A stretch of 64,000 nucleotides of DNA, from contig CANQUJ010000009.1 in the NCBI GenBank assembly GCA_947627005.1, forward strand, positions 21,613-85,612, in the 5' to 3' direction. Within the stretch, counting starts at the first letter, position 1. Each line of letters starts with the position of its first letter. Position numbers and translations under genes: made by a program. Source of the stretch: an uncultured Clostridia bacterium (GTDB taxonomy: Bacteria; Bacillota; Clostridia; Oscillospirales; Ruminococcaceae). This document shows positions 16,604 through 24,703 of the stretch, one piece after another. A model generated the notes under the pieces. That model made no database searches, was not told the origin of the DNA, and worked only from the letters and a program-made list of their open reading frames with translations.

Positions 16604-18424
16604 TCAGTTGTTAAAGCTCGTGTCGACGTAGTCGTCGTTCGGGTTTCCGCCTTGGGCGCCGCCCTGCGGGCCCTGCTGATTGTTCTGCGAAGCGGCCTGA
16701 TAAACCTTAGTGGCGACCTGCCCGAAGGTATCTTCAAGCTCTTTCTGCTTCGATTTGATAAGCTCTATGTCGCTGCCTTTAAGGGCTTCTTCAAGCGCCG
16801 AGATCTTCGACTCTACGTCCGCCTTGTCGGAAGAATTTACCTTGTCGCCGAAGTCCGCGAGTGATTTCTTGCACTGGAAGACCATCTGGTCGGCCGAGTT
16901 GCGCGCGTCGACGTCCTCTCTCTTCTTCTTGTCCTCGGCCGCAAAGCGCTCGGCGTCTTTGACCGCCTTGTCGATGTCGTCTTTAGACATATTCGAGGAG
17001 GAGGTTATGGTGATGTTCTGCTCCTTGCCGGTGCCGAGGTCCTTCGCCGAAACGTGAACGATACCGTTGGTGTCGATATCAAAGCTTACTTCTATCTGCG
17101 GAACTCCTCTCGGCGCGGGGGCGATGCCGTCAAGCTTAAACATTCCGAGCTGCTTGTTGTCCTTTGCGAATTCGCGCTCGCCCTGTAAAACAACTATGTC
17201 GACGGCCGGCTGATTGTCCGCCGCAGTCGAGAAGACCTGTTTGCGGTTGCAGGGGATAGTGGTGTTTCTCTCGATTATCTTGGTGCAAACTCCGCCGAGG
17301 GTCTCGATTCCGAGCGAAAGCGGGGTAACGTCGTTCAAAACGAGGCTCGAATCAATGTCGCGGTTCATAATTCCGCCCTGAATCGCCGCGCCGAGGGCGA
17401 CGCATTCGTCGGGGTTGATGCCCTTAAAAGGCTCTTTGCCGGTGATTTTTCTTACCGCGTCGACTACCGCCGGGATCCTCGAAGATCCGCCGACCATCAG
17501 AACCTTGTTTATCTGCGAGGTGGTAAGGCCGGAGTCCGAAAGCGCCTGGCGAACGGGGCCCATCGTCGCCTCGACGAGGTCTGCGGTGATCTCGTTGAAC
17601 TTCGCCTGGGTAAGGGTATAGTCAAGGTGCTTCGCGCCGGTGGCGTCGGCGGTTATGAAGGGCAGGTTGATGTTAGAAGAGGGGACGCTCGAAAGCTCGA
17701 TCTTTGCCTTTTCTGCGGCCTCTTTAAGCCTCTGCATAGCCATTTTGTCGGTAGAAAGGTCGATACCCTCGGTCTTTTTGAACTCCGCGACCAAAAGGTC
17801 GATGATCCTCTGGTCGAAGTCGTCGCCGCCGAGGCGGTTGTTGCCCGCGGTCGCCAAAACTTCGGTAATGCTGTCGCCCATCTCGATAATTGAAACGTCG
17901 AAGGTTCCGCCGCCGAGGTCGTAGACCATTATCTTCTGGTCTTCCTCTTTGTCGATTCCGTATGAAAGCGCTGCCGCCGTGGGCTCGTTGATGATTCTTC
18001 TTACGTTAAGGCCGGCGATCTGCCCGGCGTCCTTTGTCGCCTGCCTTTGCGAGTCGGTGAAGTAGGCGGGGACGGTTATGACCGCCTCGGTGACCTTTTC
18101 GCCGAGATATGCTTCCGCGTCGGTCTTAAGCTTTTGAAGTATCATCGCCGAAATTTCCTGCGGGGTATAGCTCTTTCCGCCCATTTGGGCCTTATAATCC
18201 GAACCCATATGGCGCTTTATCGAGATTACGGTGTTGTCGAAATTGACAACCGCCTGGCGCTTTGCGACCTGGCCGACAAGCCTGTCGCCGTTCTTTGAAA
18301 CGCCTACAACCGAAGGGGTGGTTCTCGCTCCCTCGCTGTTGGGGATAACTACCGCTTCGCCGCCTTCCATAACGGCTACGCAAGAGTTGGTCGTACCTAA
18401 GTCGATACCTATGATTTTAGACAT
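16604..18424 (-). CDS. dnaK: Chaperone protein DnaK (Hsp70)
   Basis: DnaK is the ATP-driven Hsp70 chaperone. The 606-residue protein starts with [15 protein letters not shown], has the [13 protein letters not shown] phosphate motif near residue 167 and [11 protein letters not shown] near 310 in the ATPase domain, then the substrate domain and a Gln/Gly-rich C-terminal tail. The length fits Gram-positive DnaK. It lies between grpE and dnaJ. Confidence 0.97.
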   Translation of the reverse strand: MSKIIGIDLGTTNSCVAVMEGGEAVVIPNSEGARTTPSVVGVSKNGDRLVGQVAKRQAVVNFDNTVISIKRHMGSDYKAQMGGKSYTPQEISAMILQKLKTDAEAYLGEKVTEAVITVPAYFTDSQRQATKDAGQIAGLNVRRIINEPTAAALSYGIDKEEDQKIMVYDLGGGTFDVSIIEMGDSITEVLATAGNNRLGGDDFDQRIIDLLVAEFKKTEGIDLSTDKMAMQRLKEAAEKAKIELSSVPSSNINLPFITADATGAKHLDYTLTQAKFNEITADLVEATMGPVRQALSDSGLTTSQINKVLMVGGSSRIPAVVDAVRKITGKEPFKGINPDECVALGAAIQGGIMNRDIDSSLVLNDVTPLSLGIETLGGVCTKIIERNTTIPCNRKQVFSTAADNQPAVDIVVLQGEREFAKDNKQLGMFKLDGIAPAPRGVPQIEVSFDIDTNGIVHVSAKDLGTGKEQNITITSSSNMSKDDIDKAVKDAERFAAEDKKKREDVDARNSADQMVFQCKKSLADFGDKVNSSDKADVESKISALEEALKGSDIELIKSKQKELEDTFGQVATKVYQAASQNNQQGPQGGAQGGNPNDDYVDTSFNN

Positions 18425-18482
18425 ATCAATTACTCCTTTATTTATGATTTAAGGTGAATTTTATTTAAGGGCAAAATGCCTT

Positions 18483-19055
18483 TTAAACGTTTGCAACGCA
18501 GACCGTCGCCGGCCTGATTATCTTCTCGCCCAGCCGATATCCCTTTTGGTATACCTGCGCGACGGAGTTTTCTTTAAGGTTTTCGTCTTCGATCTGATTT
18601 ACCGCGTTTTCTATCGACGGGTCGAAAGTCTCGCCGACTCGCGCAATCTCCTCAATCCCGAGCTTTTTAAAGGCGTTCGATAGCTGATCGTATATCATCA
18701 TGACCCCCGCCTTGTATTTCTCGTCCGAACATTCCGCACCGGCGGCGCGCTCAAAATTGTCCGCCAGAGGTAAAAACGCCGCGACTGCGCTTGCGGTGGC
18801 CTCGGGATAGATCTCCTGCCGCTCTTTGACGCTGCGCTTGCGATAATTGTCAAATTCCGCCAAAAGCCTTAAATATTTGTCTCTAAGCTCGGCGTTCTCG
18901 GCCTTAAGCTTTTCAAGCTCGGCGTTTTCGGCCTCCGGCTTTTCTTCCGTCGGCTTTTCCTCCGCCTTTTCGGGCTCTTTTTCGTCCTTCGGGTCTTTCG
19001 GCTCGGGCTGATCTTCCGCCTCGGGCTTGATGATCTCCTTCTCTTCTTCTGCCAT
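18483..19055 (-). CDS. grpE: Nucleotide exchange factor GrpE
   Basis: GrpE releases ADP from DnaK. The 190-residue product has an acidic, Glu/Lys/Pro-rich N-terminal region of about 55 residues, then a long coiled coil, then the conserved LLAEFDNYRKRS motif and the beta-rich C-terminal domain. The ATG at 19055 lies 1 nt after the hrcA stop with AAAGGA upstream; longer upstream reading is just overlap with hrcA. Confidence 0.94.
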   Translation of the reverse strand: MAEEEKEIIKPEAEDQPEPKDPKDEKEPEKAEEKPTEEKPEAENAELEKLKAENAELRDKYLRLLAEFDNYRKRSVKERQEIYPEATASAVAAFLPLADNFERAAGAECSDEKYKAGVMMIYDQLSNAFKKLGIEEIARVGETFDPSIENAVNQIEDENLKENSVAQVYQKGYRLGEKIIRPATVCVANV

Positions 19056-19056
19056 A

Positions 19057-20112
19057 TTAAGTCCTTTCTTCGGTTTCTTCTCCCGATTCCGCTTCAAGCT
19101 CGTTCGGCTCGTCGTCGGTCGAAGAAAGCATCTCGGTGATTTTTTCCGCAAAATATTCAACGTACGGAATTACTTTTTTATAGTTTATCCTCATCGGGCC
19201 GATAAGTCCGAGGTGCCCCGCGACCCGCCCGTTTTTGGCGAAGTTCGAGCTTATCATGCTCGAGTTGCCGATGATAAAGTCGTCGTCTTCTTCGGAAAAC
19301 AGAACGTGTATGCCGCTGAAGCTGTCGTCTATAAGCTTATGAAGCTCGTTTCTGTGGTCGATGAAGGATATAACGTCGTTCTGGTCGAAGTCTTCGCACT
19401 GCAAAAGGTTTCCGACTCCGCTTATGTCGACGTCCCTCGCCGACATCTCTTTGGTCATATCGAATACCCCGCGAATAAGCGGCGAAAGGGTCAAAAGATA
19501 TGTTCCCATAGCGGTCTCAAGCTTTTCGAGCATCTCGTCGCTGATGACGTCGAGCGGAACGCCCTCAAGATTTTCTTTGACGAAATCCGAGAAGTAGTCG
19601 AGCTGCTCGCGAGTAAGGTCGATCTCCACCCTGCAGGTCCGGTTCTTGATCTTTCCGTTCGAGGCGATAAGCAGCAAAACGTATAGCCGCTTGCCGGTCG
19701 GAATGACCTCTACTTTAGAAATCACCGAAAACTTCGGGCTTTCGCTTGAAACGAAGGTCGCGTATCTCGTAAGCTCGGCGAGGGCGTTCGAGGCGGATTT
19801 GACTATTCCCTCCTCGCTGTATTCGTCCTTCGGCATCATTTCGTCCAGCATATGCCGCTCTTCTTCAGAAAGGGGGTTGGTCTGCAAAAGGCGGTCCACA
19901 TAAAGGCGGTAACCGTTATATGTCGGAACTCTTCCGGCCGAAGTGTGCGGCTGCTCAAGGTAGCCCTGCTTTTCAAGCTCGGCCATTTCGTTGCGAATGG
20001 TCGCGCTCGAGGTACCGACGTATTTCATAATCGCCTTCGAGCCCACCGGCTCGCCGGTAACGATGTATTCGTCGACTACCGCGGCCAAAATTCTAAGCTT
20101 TCTGTCGTCCAC
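19057..20112 (-). CDS. hrcA: Heat-inducible transcription repressor HrcA
   Basis: HrcA represses class I heat-shock genes by binding CIRCE and depends on GroEL for folding. The 351-residue protein has an N-terminal winged helix (LRILAAVVDEYIVTGEPVGS, SSATIRNEMAELEKQGYL) and the family's GAF-like central domain. The start is a GTG at 20112 behind GGGAGGG. It is the first gene of the operon and lies 58 nt downstream of a perfect CIRCE, so the operon is autoregulated. Confidence 0.96.
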   Translation of the reverse strand: MDDRKLRILAAVVDEYIVTGEPVGSKAIMKYVGTSSATIRNEMAELEKQGYLEQPHTSAGRVPTYNGYRLYVDRLLQTNPLSEEERHMLDEMMPKDEYSEEGIVKSASNALAELTRYATFVSSESPKFSVISKVEVIPTGKRLYVLLLIASNGKIKNRTCRVEIDLTREQLDYFSDFVKENLEGVPLDVISDEMLEKLETAMGTYLLTLSPLIRGVFDMTKEMSARDVDISGVGNLLQCEDFDQNDVISFIDHRNELHKLIDDSFSGIHVLFSEEDDDFIIGNSSMISSNFAKNGRVAGHLGLIGPMRINYKKVIPYVEYFAEKITEMLSSTDDEPNELEAESGEETEERT

Positions 20113-20169
20113 CCGATAAACCCTCCCTTTCTTAAAATAATCGGGATTGGCAATCCTATGCCGATTATG

Positions 20170-20196
20170 TTAGCACTCTGTATTTCGGAGTGCTAA
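20170..20196. promoter_or_regulatory. CIRCE operator
   Basis: TTAGCACTC-N9-GAGTGCTAA is an exact match to the consensus for HrcA binding. It lies between the promoter and hrcA. Confidence 0.97.
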
Positions 20197-20201
20197 TTTA
20201 T

Positions 20202-20229
20202 AGTATACCCCGTTTTTTCAAGATGTCAA
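20202..20229 (-). promoter_or_regulatory. Sigma-A promoter of the hrcA operon
   Basis: Minus-strand TTGACA (20224-20229) and TATACT (20202-20207), spacer 16 bp, immediately upstream of CIRCE. Confidence 0.87.
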
Positions 20230-20330
20230 TAGTTTTTTAAAACTTTTTAAAAAATATTTTCGCGCCCAAGTTCCGACAGTTTTTTCGCCCCGGCGCTGAT
20301 ACCCTTTCGATATGAAAGGGGGCCGAAAAA

Positions 20331-20639
20331 ATGTCGGTTTATATATCCGAAAAGCCGGAGGGAACGCTTATCGCGAAGATAACCGGCGAGATAGACCACC
20401 ACGCCGCCCGCTGGCTTAGAATGGACATAGACACCGCGATAAACGACAGATCGCCAAAAAAGCTTCTGCTCGATTTTTCCGGGGTAAGCTTTATGGACAG
20501 CTCGGGAGTCGGGCTTGTTATGGGAAGATATAAAAATATGAAGGAGCGCGGCGGAAGCGTGGGGCTTATAAATATGCCGGATTACATTCAAAAGGTTATG
20601 GAGCTTGCGGGAATGGACAAGCTTTTGGGCGGGAAATGA
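20331..20639 (+). CDS. spoIIAA: Anti-sigma-F factor antagonist SpoIIAA
   Basis: SpoIIAA frees sigma F by binding SpoIIAB in the forespore. The 102-residue STAS-domain protein has the FMDSSGVGLVMGRY motif at about 54-67; one of Ser57/Ser58 is the residue phosphorylated by SpoIIAB in the family. It is the first gene of the sigma-F operon. No sigma-A box stands out upstream; a sigma-H promoter would be expected by analogy but could not be identified with confidence. Confidence 0.94.
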   Translation: MSVYISEKPEGTLIAKITGEIDHHAARWLRMDIDTAINDRSPKKLLLDFSGVSFMDSSGVGLVMGRYKNMKERGGSVGLINMPDYIQKVMELAGMDKLLGGK

Positions 20640-20648
20640 GGTGAAAAG

Positions 20649-21083
20649 ATGAAAAAAACCAAAAACGAAATGAAGCTTATATTCCCGAGCCTTTCCGAAA
20701 ACGAGAGGCTCGCGCGGATAGCCGTCGGGGGATTTATCAGCGCCGAAAACCCGACGGTCGCCGAGCTTAACGAGCTTAAAACGGCGGTAAGCGAGGCCGT
20801 GACAAACTGCATAGTCCACGCGTATCGGGACACAGTCGGGCTTATAGAGCTTACCGCGAGGCTTTCGGACGGCGGGGTATACATAAAAATCAGAGACAAG
20901 GGCTGCGGAATAGAGGACGTTGAGCGCGCGATGGAGCCGCTTTATACGACTCTTGCCGACGAAGAGCGTTCCGGTCTCGGTTTTTCGGTCATGGAGAGCT
21001 TCACCGACAGCGTTTCGGTCAAAAGCCGATTGGGTATCGGCACAACAGTAGTTATGAAAAAGAAGCTCCGTTCGAGAATATGA
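20649..21083 (+). CDS. spoIIAB: Anti-sigma-F factor and serine kinase SpoIIAB
   Basis: SpoIIAB holds sigma F inactive and phosphorylates SpoIIAA. The 144-residue GHKL-fold protein shows the N box (EAVTNCIVHAY), the G1 box (DKGCGIED) and the G2 box (SGLGFSVM). It lies 9 nt after spoIIAA with a GAGG site and 7 nt before sigF. Confidence 0.95.
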   Translation: MKKTKNEMKLIFPSLSENERLARIAVGGFISAENPTVAELNELKTAVSEAVTNCIVHAYRDTVGLIELTARLSDGGVYIKIRDKGCGIEDVERAMEPLYTTLADEERSGLGFSVMESFTDSVSVKSRLGIGTTVVMKKKLRSRI

Positions 21084-21090
21084 GGGGTTT

Positions 21091-21768
21091 ATGTATATCG
21101 CCAACGAAGCTTACGCCGAGGCCGCCGAAGCGACGGTCGAAGAAAATCTCGGGCTGGTCCGCCTTTGCGCGGGAAGGTTCAGAGGAAGGGGAATAGAATA
21201 CGAGGAGCTTTACAGCGCGGGCTGTATGGGGCTTGTAAAGGCGGTCAGGGCCTTCGACCGCGACAGGGGAGTCAGATTTTCGACCTACGCGGTGCCGGTC
21301 ATTCTCGGCGAGATAAGGCGGCTTTTTCGCGACGGCGGGGCGGTAAAGGTCTCGCGAAGCCTTAAAGAGCGCGCGATGAAGATATCCAAAGAGGTGCAGT
21401 CGCTTGAAAACCGCCTCGGCCGCGAGGCGACGATAGCCGAAATCTGCGCCGCCACCGGCTTCAGCCAAGAAGAGGTCGCCGAGGCGCTCTGCGTTATGCA
21501 GCCGGTGGTAAGCCTTAGCCGAGAGACGGAGGACGGCGAACGCGAAACGGAGATCCCGGTCGAGGCGCCGGACGTCAAAATAACCGACTCGATAGCGCTT
21601 TCGCAGGCGCTCGCCGAGCTTGACGCCCGAGACAAGCAGCTTATATATCTTCGCTTTTTCGCGAATCTGACCCAGCAGCAGACCGCCGACCGGCTCGATA
21701 TGACGCAGGTCCAGGTCTCGCGCAGGGAGAAGAAGATCCTGCTCTTTTTGCGGGAAAAAATGCAGTAA
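21091..21768 (+). CDS. sigF: RNA polymerase sigma-F factor
   Basis: The first forespore-specific sigma factor. The 225-residue protein has region 2 (EELYSAGCMGLVKAVRAFD, FSTYAVPVILGEIRR), region 3 (SLKERAMKISKEV), and a region 4 helix-turn-helix (LTQQQTADRLDMTQVQVSRREKKIL). Its place as third gene after spoIIAA and spoIIAB fixes the assignment as sigma F rather than sigma G. No terminator was seen after it; a CAGAAATCAG-type repeat follows. Confidence 0.95.
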   Translation: MYIANEAYAEAAEATVEENLGLVRLCAGRFRGRGIEYEELYSAGCMGLVKAVRAFDRDRGVRFSTYAVPVILGEIRRLFRDGGAVKVSRSLKERAMKISKEVQSLENRLGREATIAEICAATGFSQEEVAEALCVMQPVVSLSRETEDGERETEIPVEAPDVKITDSIALSQALAELDARDKQLIYLRFFANLTQQQTADRLDMTQVQVSRREKKILLFLREKMQ

Positions 21769-21772
21769 GAAA

Positions 21773-21829
21773 GCAGAAATCAAATTATCAGAAAGCAGAA
21801 ATCAGATTATCAGAAATCAGATGTTTCTT
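21773..21829. repeat. CAGAAATCAG-type intergenic repeat
   Basis: Several GCAGAAATCA and TCAGAAATCAG units in tandem follow the sigF stop. A CCGCACTTT triplet and CCTCTGACCTCTG units come after. Related arrays are at 12544, 14747, 36614 and 36951. Confidence 0.7.
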
Positions 21830-21902
21830 TTCCGCACTTTCCGCACTTTCCGCACTTTTTATCCTTTTAACCTCCGACCTCTGACCTCTGTTTTCTGTCT
21901 TC

Positions 21903-21931
21903 TTGACAGCGGTTCCTGCCTATGCTAAAAT
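21903..21931 (+). promoter_or_regulatory. Sigma-A promoter of prmA
   Basis: TTGACA (21903-21908) and TAAAAT (21926-21931), spacer 17 bp, 20 bp upstream of the chosen start. Confidence 0.75.
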
Positions 21932-21951
21932 ATCGCAAAAGGGGGATTTTT

Positions 21952-22908
21952 ATGGATTGGAAGGAAATCAAGGTCTTCGCCGCGCACCGCGACATCGAGA
22001 ACGTCTCGGCGGCTCTGATAGCTGCGGGGGCGGCGGGGCTTGTCATAAACGACCCGGAGGATATCCGCGAGTTTGCGGCCGAAAAAACCTCGAGCTGGGA
22101 TTACATCGACGACGAGCTTTTAAAGACCGCCGCTTCGGGCGAGGCTTACGTCGCGCTTTATATTTCGGACGACGAAGAGGGATCGGCCTTGGCGGAATCC
22201 GTCGGCGAGGCTTTGGAGCGGCTCAAAACCCTCGGGATCGAGTATAGGGTAGAGGGCGAAAGCGTTCGCGAGGAGGACTGGGCGAACGAGTGGAAGAAAT
22301 ATTTCAAGCCGCTGCCGATAGGCGAAAAGCTTTTGATAAAGCCCTCGTGGGAGCCGGTCCCGCCCGGCTGCGAGCGAAAAATAATCGAGCTCGACCCCGA
22401 AAACAGCTTCGGCACCGGCCGCCACCACACAACCCAGCTCTGCCTCGAACTTTTGGAAAAATACCTCAATAAGGGCAATCGCGTCGCCGACCTCGGCTGC
22501 GGCAGCGGAATAATCTTTATCTCCGCGATGGCCCTCGGCGCGGGCTCTGCCGTGGGGGTGGACATCTCTTCCGACGCCGCTAAAATCTCTCGCCAAAACG
22601 CCCGGAAAAACGGCGTTTCCGACGAAAAGGCCGAAATCTATTGCGGCGACTGCGTATCCGACCCCGAGCTTCGCAAAAAGGTCTGTAAAGAATACGACCT
22701 TGTCGCGGCCAACATCGTCGCCGACGTTTTGCTATATATGAAAGAGCTCTTCGCCGAGATTACCAAACCCGCGGGATACCTTGTTTTGTCCGGGATAATC
22801 GACGACCGCCTCGACGAAGTTTTGGAAGCCGTAAAGTCGCAGGGCTTTACCCTTATCGAACAAAAACACCGCGACATCTGGAACGCCGCAGTGTTCAAAA
22901 AACAGTAA
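21952..22908 (+). CDS. prmA: Ribosomal protein L11 methyltransferase
   Basis: PrmA methylates ribosomal protein L11 using SAM. The 318-residue product has an N-terminal substrate-recognition domain starting DWKEIKVFAAH, and a Rossmann methyltransferase domain with VADLGCGSGIIFISA near residue 178 and AANIVADVLL, the family form of motif IV. The ATG at 21952 follows AAAAGGGGG. It is convergent with the cardiolipin synthase gene. Confidence 0.92.
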   Translation: MDWKEIKVFAAHRDIENVSAALIAAGAAGLVINDPEDIREFAAEKTSSWDYIDDELLKTAASGEAYVALYISDDEEGSALAESVGEALERLKTLGIEYRVEGESVREEDWANEWKKYFKPLPIGEKLLIKPSWEPVPPGCERKIIELDPENSFGTGRHHTTQLCLELLEKYLNKGNRVADLGCGSGIIFISAMALGAGSAVGVDISSDAAKISRQNARKNGVSDEKAEIYCGDCVSDPELRKKVCKEYDLVAANIVADVLLYMKELFAEITKPAGYLVLSGIIDDRLDEVLEAVKSQGFTLIEQKHRDIWNAAVFKKQ

Positions 22909-22921
22909 AAAAACATAAAAA

Positions 22922-22953
22922 ATCGGCGGGGGACTAACCCTCGCCGAAATTTT
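22922..22953. terminator. Bidirectional terminator between prmA and the cardiolipin synthase gene
   Basis: TCGGCG...CGCCGA stem with an inner GGG/CCC pairing, A run before it and ATTTTAT after it. It suits both convergent genes. Confidence 0.72.
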
Positions 22954-22959
22954 ATATAT

Positions 22960-24486
22960 TTACAGCAGCGGCGAAAATACCTTCAGCGCCGCCTGAAGAA
23001 GCGCGTAGAACGCGCCTTTTTTCTTTATTTCTTCAAGAGTTACCTCTTTGCAGCTCTCCTGAGTCTGCAAAAAGTCGCGCTCGACGTCCTCTACGCAGCG
23101 GGTCTTATAGCAAAGAACGCAGTTTTCAAAGTGCAGGTAAAGGCTTCTGAAATCGAAGTTCGCCGTGCCGACTACGCAAACCTTTCCGTCCATAACAACG
23201 CTTTTCGCGTGGACAAACCCGGGGGTATACTCGAAAATTCTGACTCCGCTCATAAGCAGGGCGCGATAGTTCGAGCGGGTGACCGCCATAACCGTCTTTT
23301 TGTCCGGAATGTGCGGGGTCATGATCCTGACGTCGACCCCGCTTTTCGCCGCGTGGCAAAGGGCGGTGGTCATCTCGTGGTCGAGAATGAGATAGGGCGT
23401 CATAACATAGAAGTGGTCGGTCGCGCTGTTGATAAGCCCCATATAGCAAAGCTCGCAGGTAAGGTCGTCGGTCGAGGGGCCGTCGGCAAACGGCTGGATA
23501 TACCCGTCGCTCTCGTATGTCTCGGTGCTCGCATACTCCTTGTAGTCGATCTTATTCTCCCCGCGGGAAAAATGCCAGAGCTGCAAAAAAGTCTCGGTCA
23601 GCTTGGTGACGGCTTGGCCCTTAAGCATAATTCCGGTGTCCTTCCAGTGCCCGAACCGCTCGACCTCGTTGATATATTCGTCCGCAAGGTTTATCCCGCC
23701 GGTAAAGCCTACGTTTCCGTCCACGACGAGTATCTTTCTGTGGTCGCGATAGTTCAAAAACGCGTCGAGCGAGGGCTTCATTTTGTTGAAGACCGAGACC
23801 CTAAAGCCCATCGCTTCAAGCTTTTTGTCGTATTTCATCGGCAGCTTGTTGATGCTTCCGATGTCGTCGTACATAATTCTGACCTCTACCCCTTCGGCGA
23901 CCTTCTTTTTCAGAATTTCGAGGATATCGCCGAACATTTTGCCCTCTTCGATGATAAAATACTCCAAAAATACGAATTTTCTCGCCTTTGCGATCTCTTT
24001 TAATATCGCCTCGAACAGTTCCTCTCCGCTCGCGAAATATGTCGCTTCCGTCCCGCGGTAGACCGGCGCGTAGGCGGTTTTTTCAACGTATCTCATCTGT
24101 TTGGCGATCTGCGGGTCTTCGGCCTCGATCTCCGAAATGTGGTCCTCGGGGTTGGGAATGGTGTTTCTCATAAGCGCGCGGTATTTTTTAAATCGGTTTG
24201 AGATCCTTCGGCTCTGCTTCGATTTCGCGAAGAGATAATAAAGCGGAACGCCGATAACCGGCACCGCCATAACGAGTATCGCCCAAGGAAGCTTGAACGA
24301 AGGGTTCATATCCTGGCTCGCAAGGTCTAAAATAATAAGCACCGCAAAAACGGTCGAGATGATGTAGTACAGCGAAAACTGGTTCGCGAGGAAAAACGCG
24401 AAAGTAAAAAGAATAACGACTTGAATAAGCATAAGCAGGGCGGTTATAAAAAGCCGGCTTTGAAGTATCTTGAAGAATTTTTTCAT
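22960..24486 (-). CDS. cls: Cardiolipin synthase (phospholipase D family)
   Basis: Joins two phosphatidylglycerol molecules to cardiolipin at the membrane. The 508-residue protein has two N-terminal membrane segments followed by two HKD motifs: HRKILVVDGNVGFTGG near residue 246 and HAKSVVMDGKVCVVGTANFD near 424. This is the full-length Gram-positive type. It has its own divergent promoter opposite the pseudokinase gene. Confidence 0.94.
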   Translation of the reverse strand: MKKFFKILQSRLFITALLMLIQVVILFTFAFFLANQFSLYYIISTVFAVLIILDLASQDMNPSFKLPWAILVMAVPVIGVPLYYLFAKSKQSRRISNRFKKYRALMRNTIPNPEDHISEIEAEDPQIAKQMRYVEKTAYAPVYRGTEATYFASGEELFEAILKEIAKARKFVFLEYFIIEEGKMFGDILEILKKKVAEGVEVRIMYDDIGSINKLPMKYDKKLEAMGFRVSVFNKMKPSLDAFLNYRDHRKILVVDGNVGFTGGINLADEYINEVERFGHWKDTGIMLKGQAVTKLTETFLQLWHFSRGENKIDYKEYASTETYESDGYIQPFADGPSTDDLTCELCYMGLINSATDHFYVMTPYLILDHEMTTALCHAAKSGVDVRIMTPHIPDKKTVMAVTRSNYRALLMSGVRIFEYTPGFVHAKSVVMDGKVCVVGTANFDFRSLYLHFENCVLCYKTRCVEDVERDFLQTQESCKEVTLEEIKKKGAFYALLQAALKVFSPLL

Positions 24487-24522
24487 CCGTTCGTCTCCTC
24501 CGGTTAAATTATCCTTATTATA

Positions 24523-24550
24523 ATTATATATATTATACGCCCTCTGTCAA
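24523..24550 (-). promoter_or_regulatory. Sigma-A promoter of the cardiolipin synthase gene
   Basis: Minus-strand TTGACA (24545-24550) and TATAAT (24523-24528), spacer 16 bp; the region is very AT-rich with more possible -10 boxes. Confidence 0.75.
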
Positions 24551-24613
24551 GTCCCGAATATTCGTCAAAAAGTTACAAGTTGGTTACAAGTGTTTAAGAA
24601 TCAGGTTTTGATG

Positions 24614-24642
24614 TTGACATTTGAGATTTTCGGGGATAAAAT
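24614..24642 (+). promoter_or_regulatory. Sigma-A promoter of the pseudokinase gene
   Basis: TTGACA (24614-24619) and TAAAAT (24637-24642), spacer 17 bp. It lies inside the longest possible reading frame and so supports the later start at 24704. Confidence 0.75.
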
Positions 24643-24703
24643 ATATATTGATTTTTTGCGGGCGTATAAGTCCGAGAAAAAACGAGAAAGGCAGATTCGG
24701 ATA

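Noticed and set aside
20247..21783. Long minus-strand frames opposite spoIIAA, spoIIAB and sigF
   Set aside because: The plus-strand genes are unmistakable and share operon spacing; the opposite frames have no motifs.
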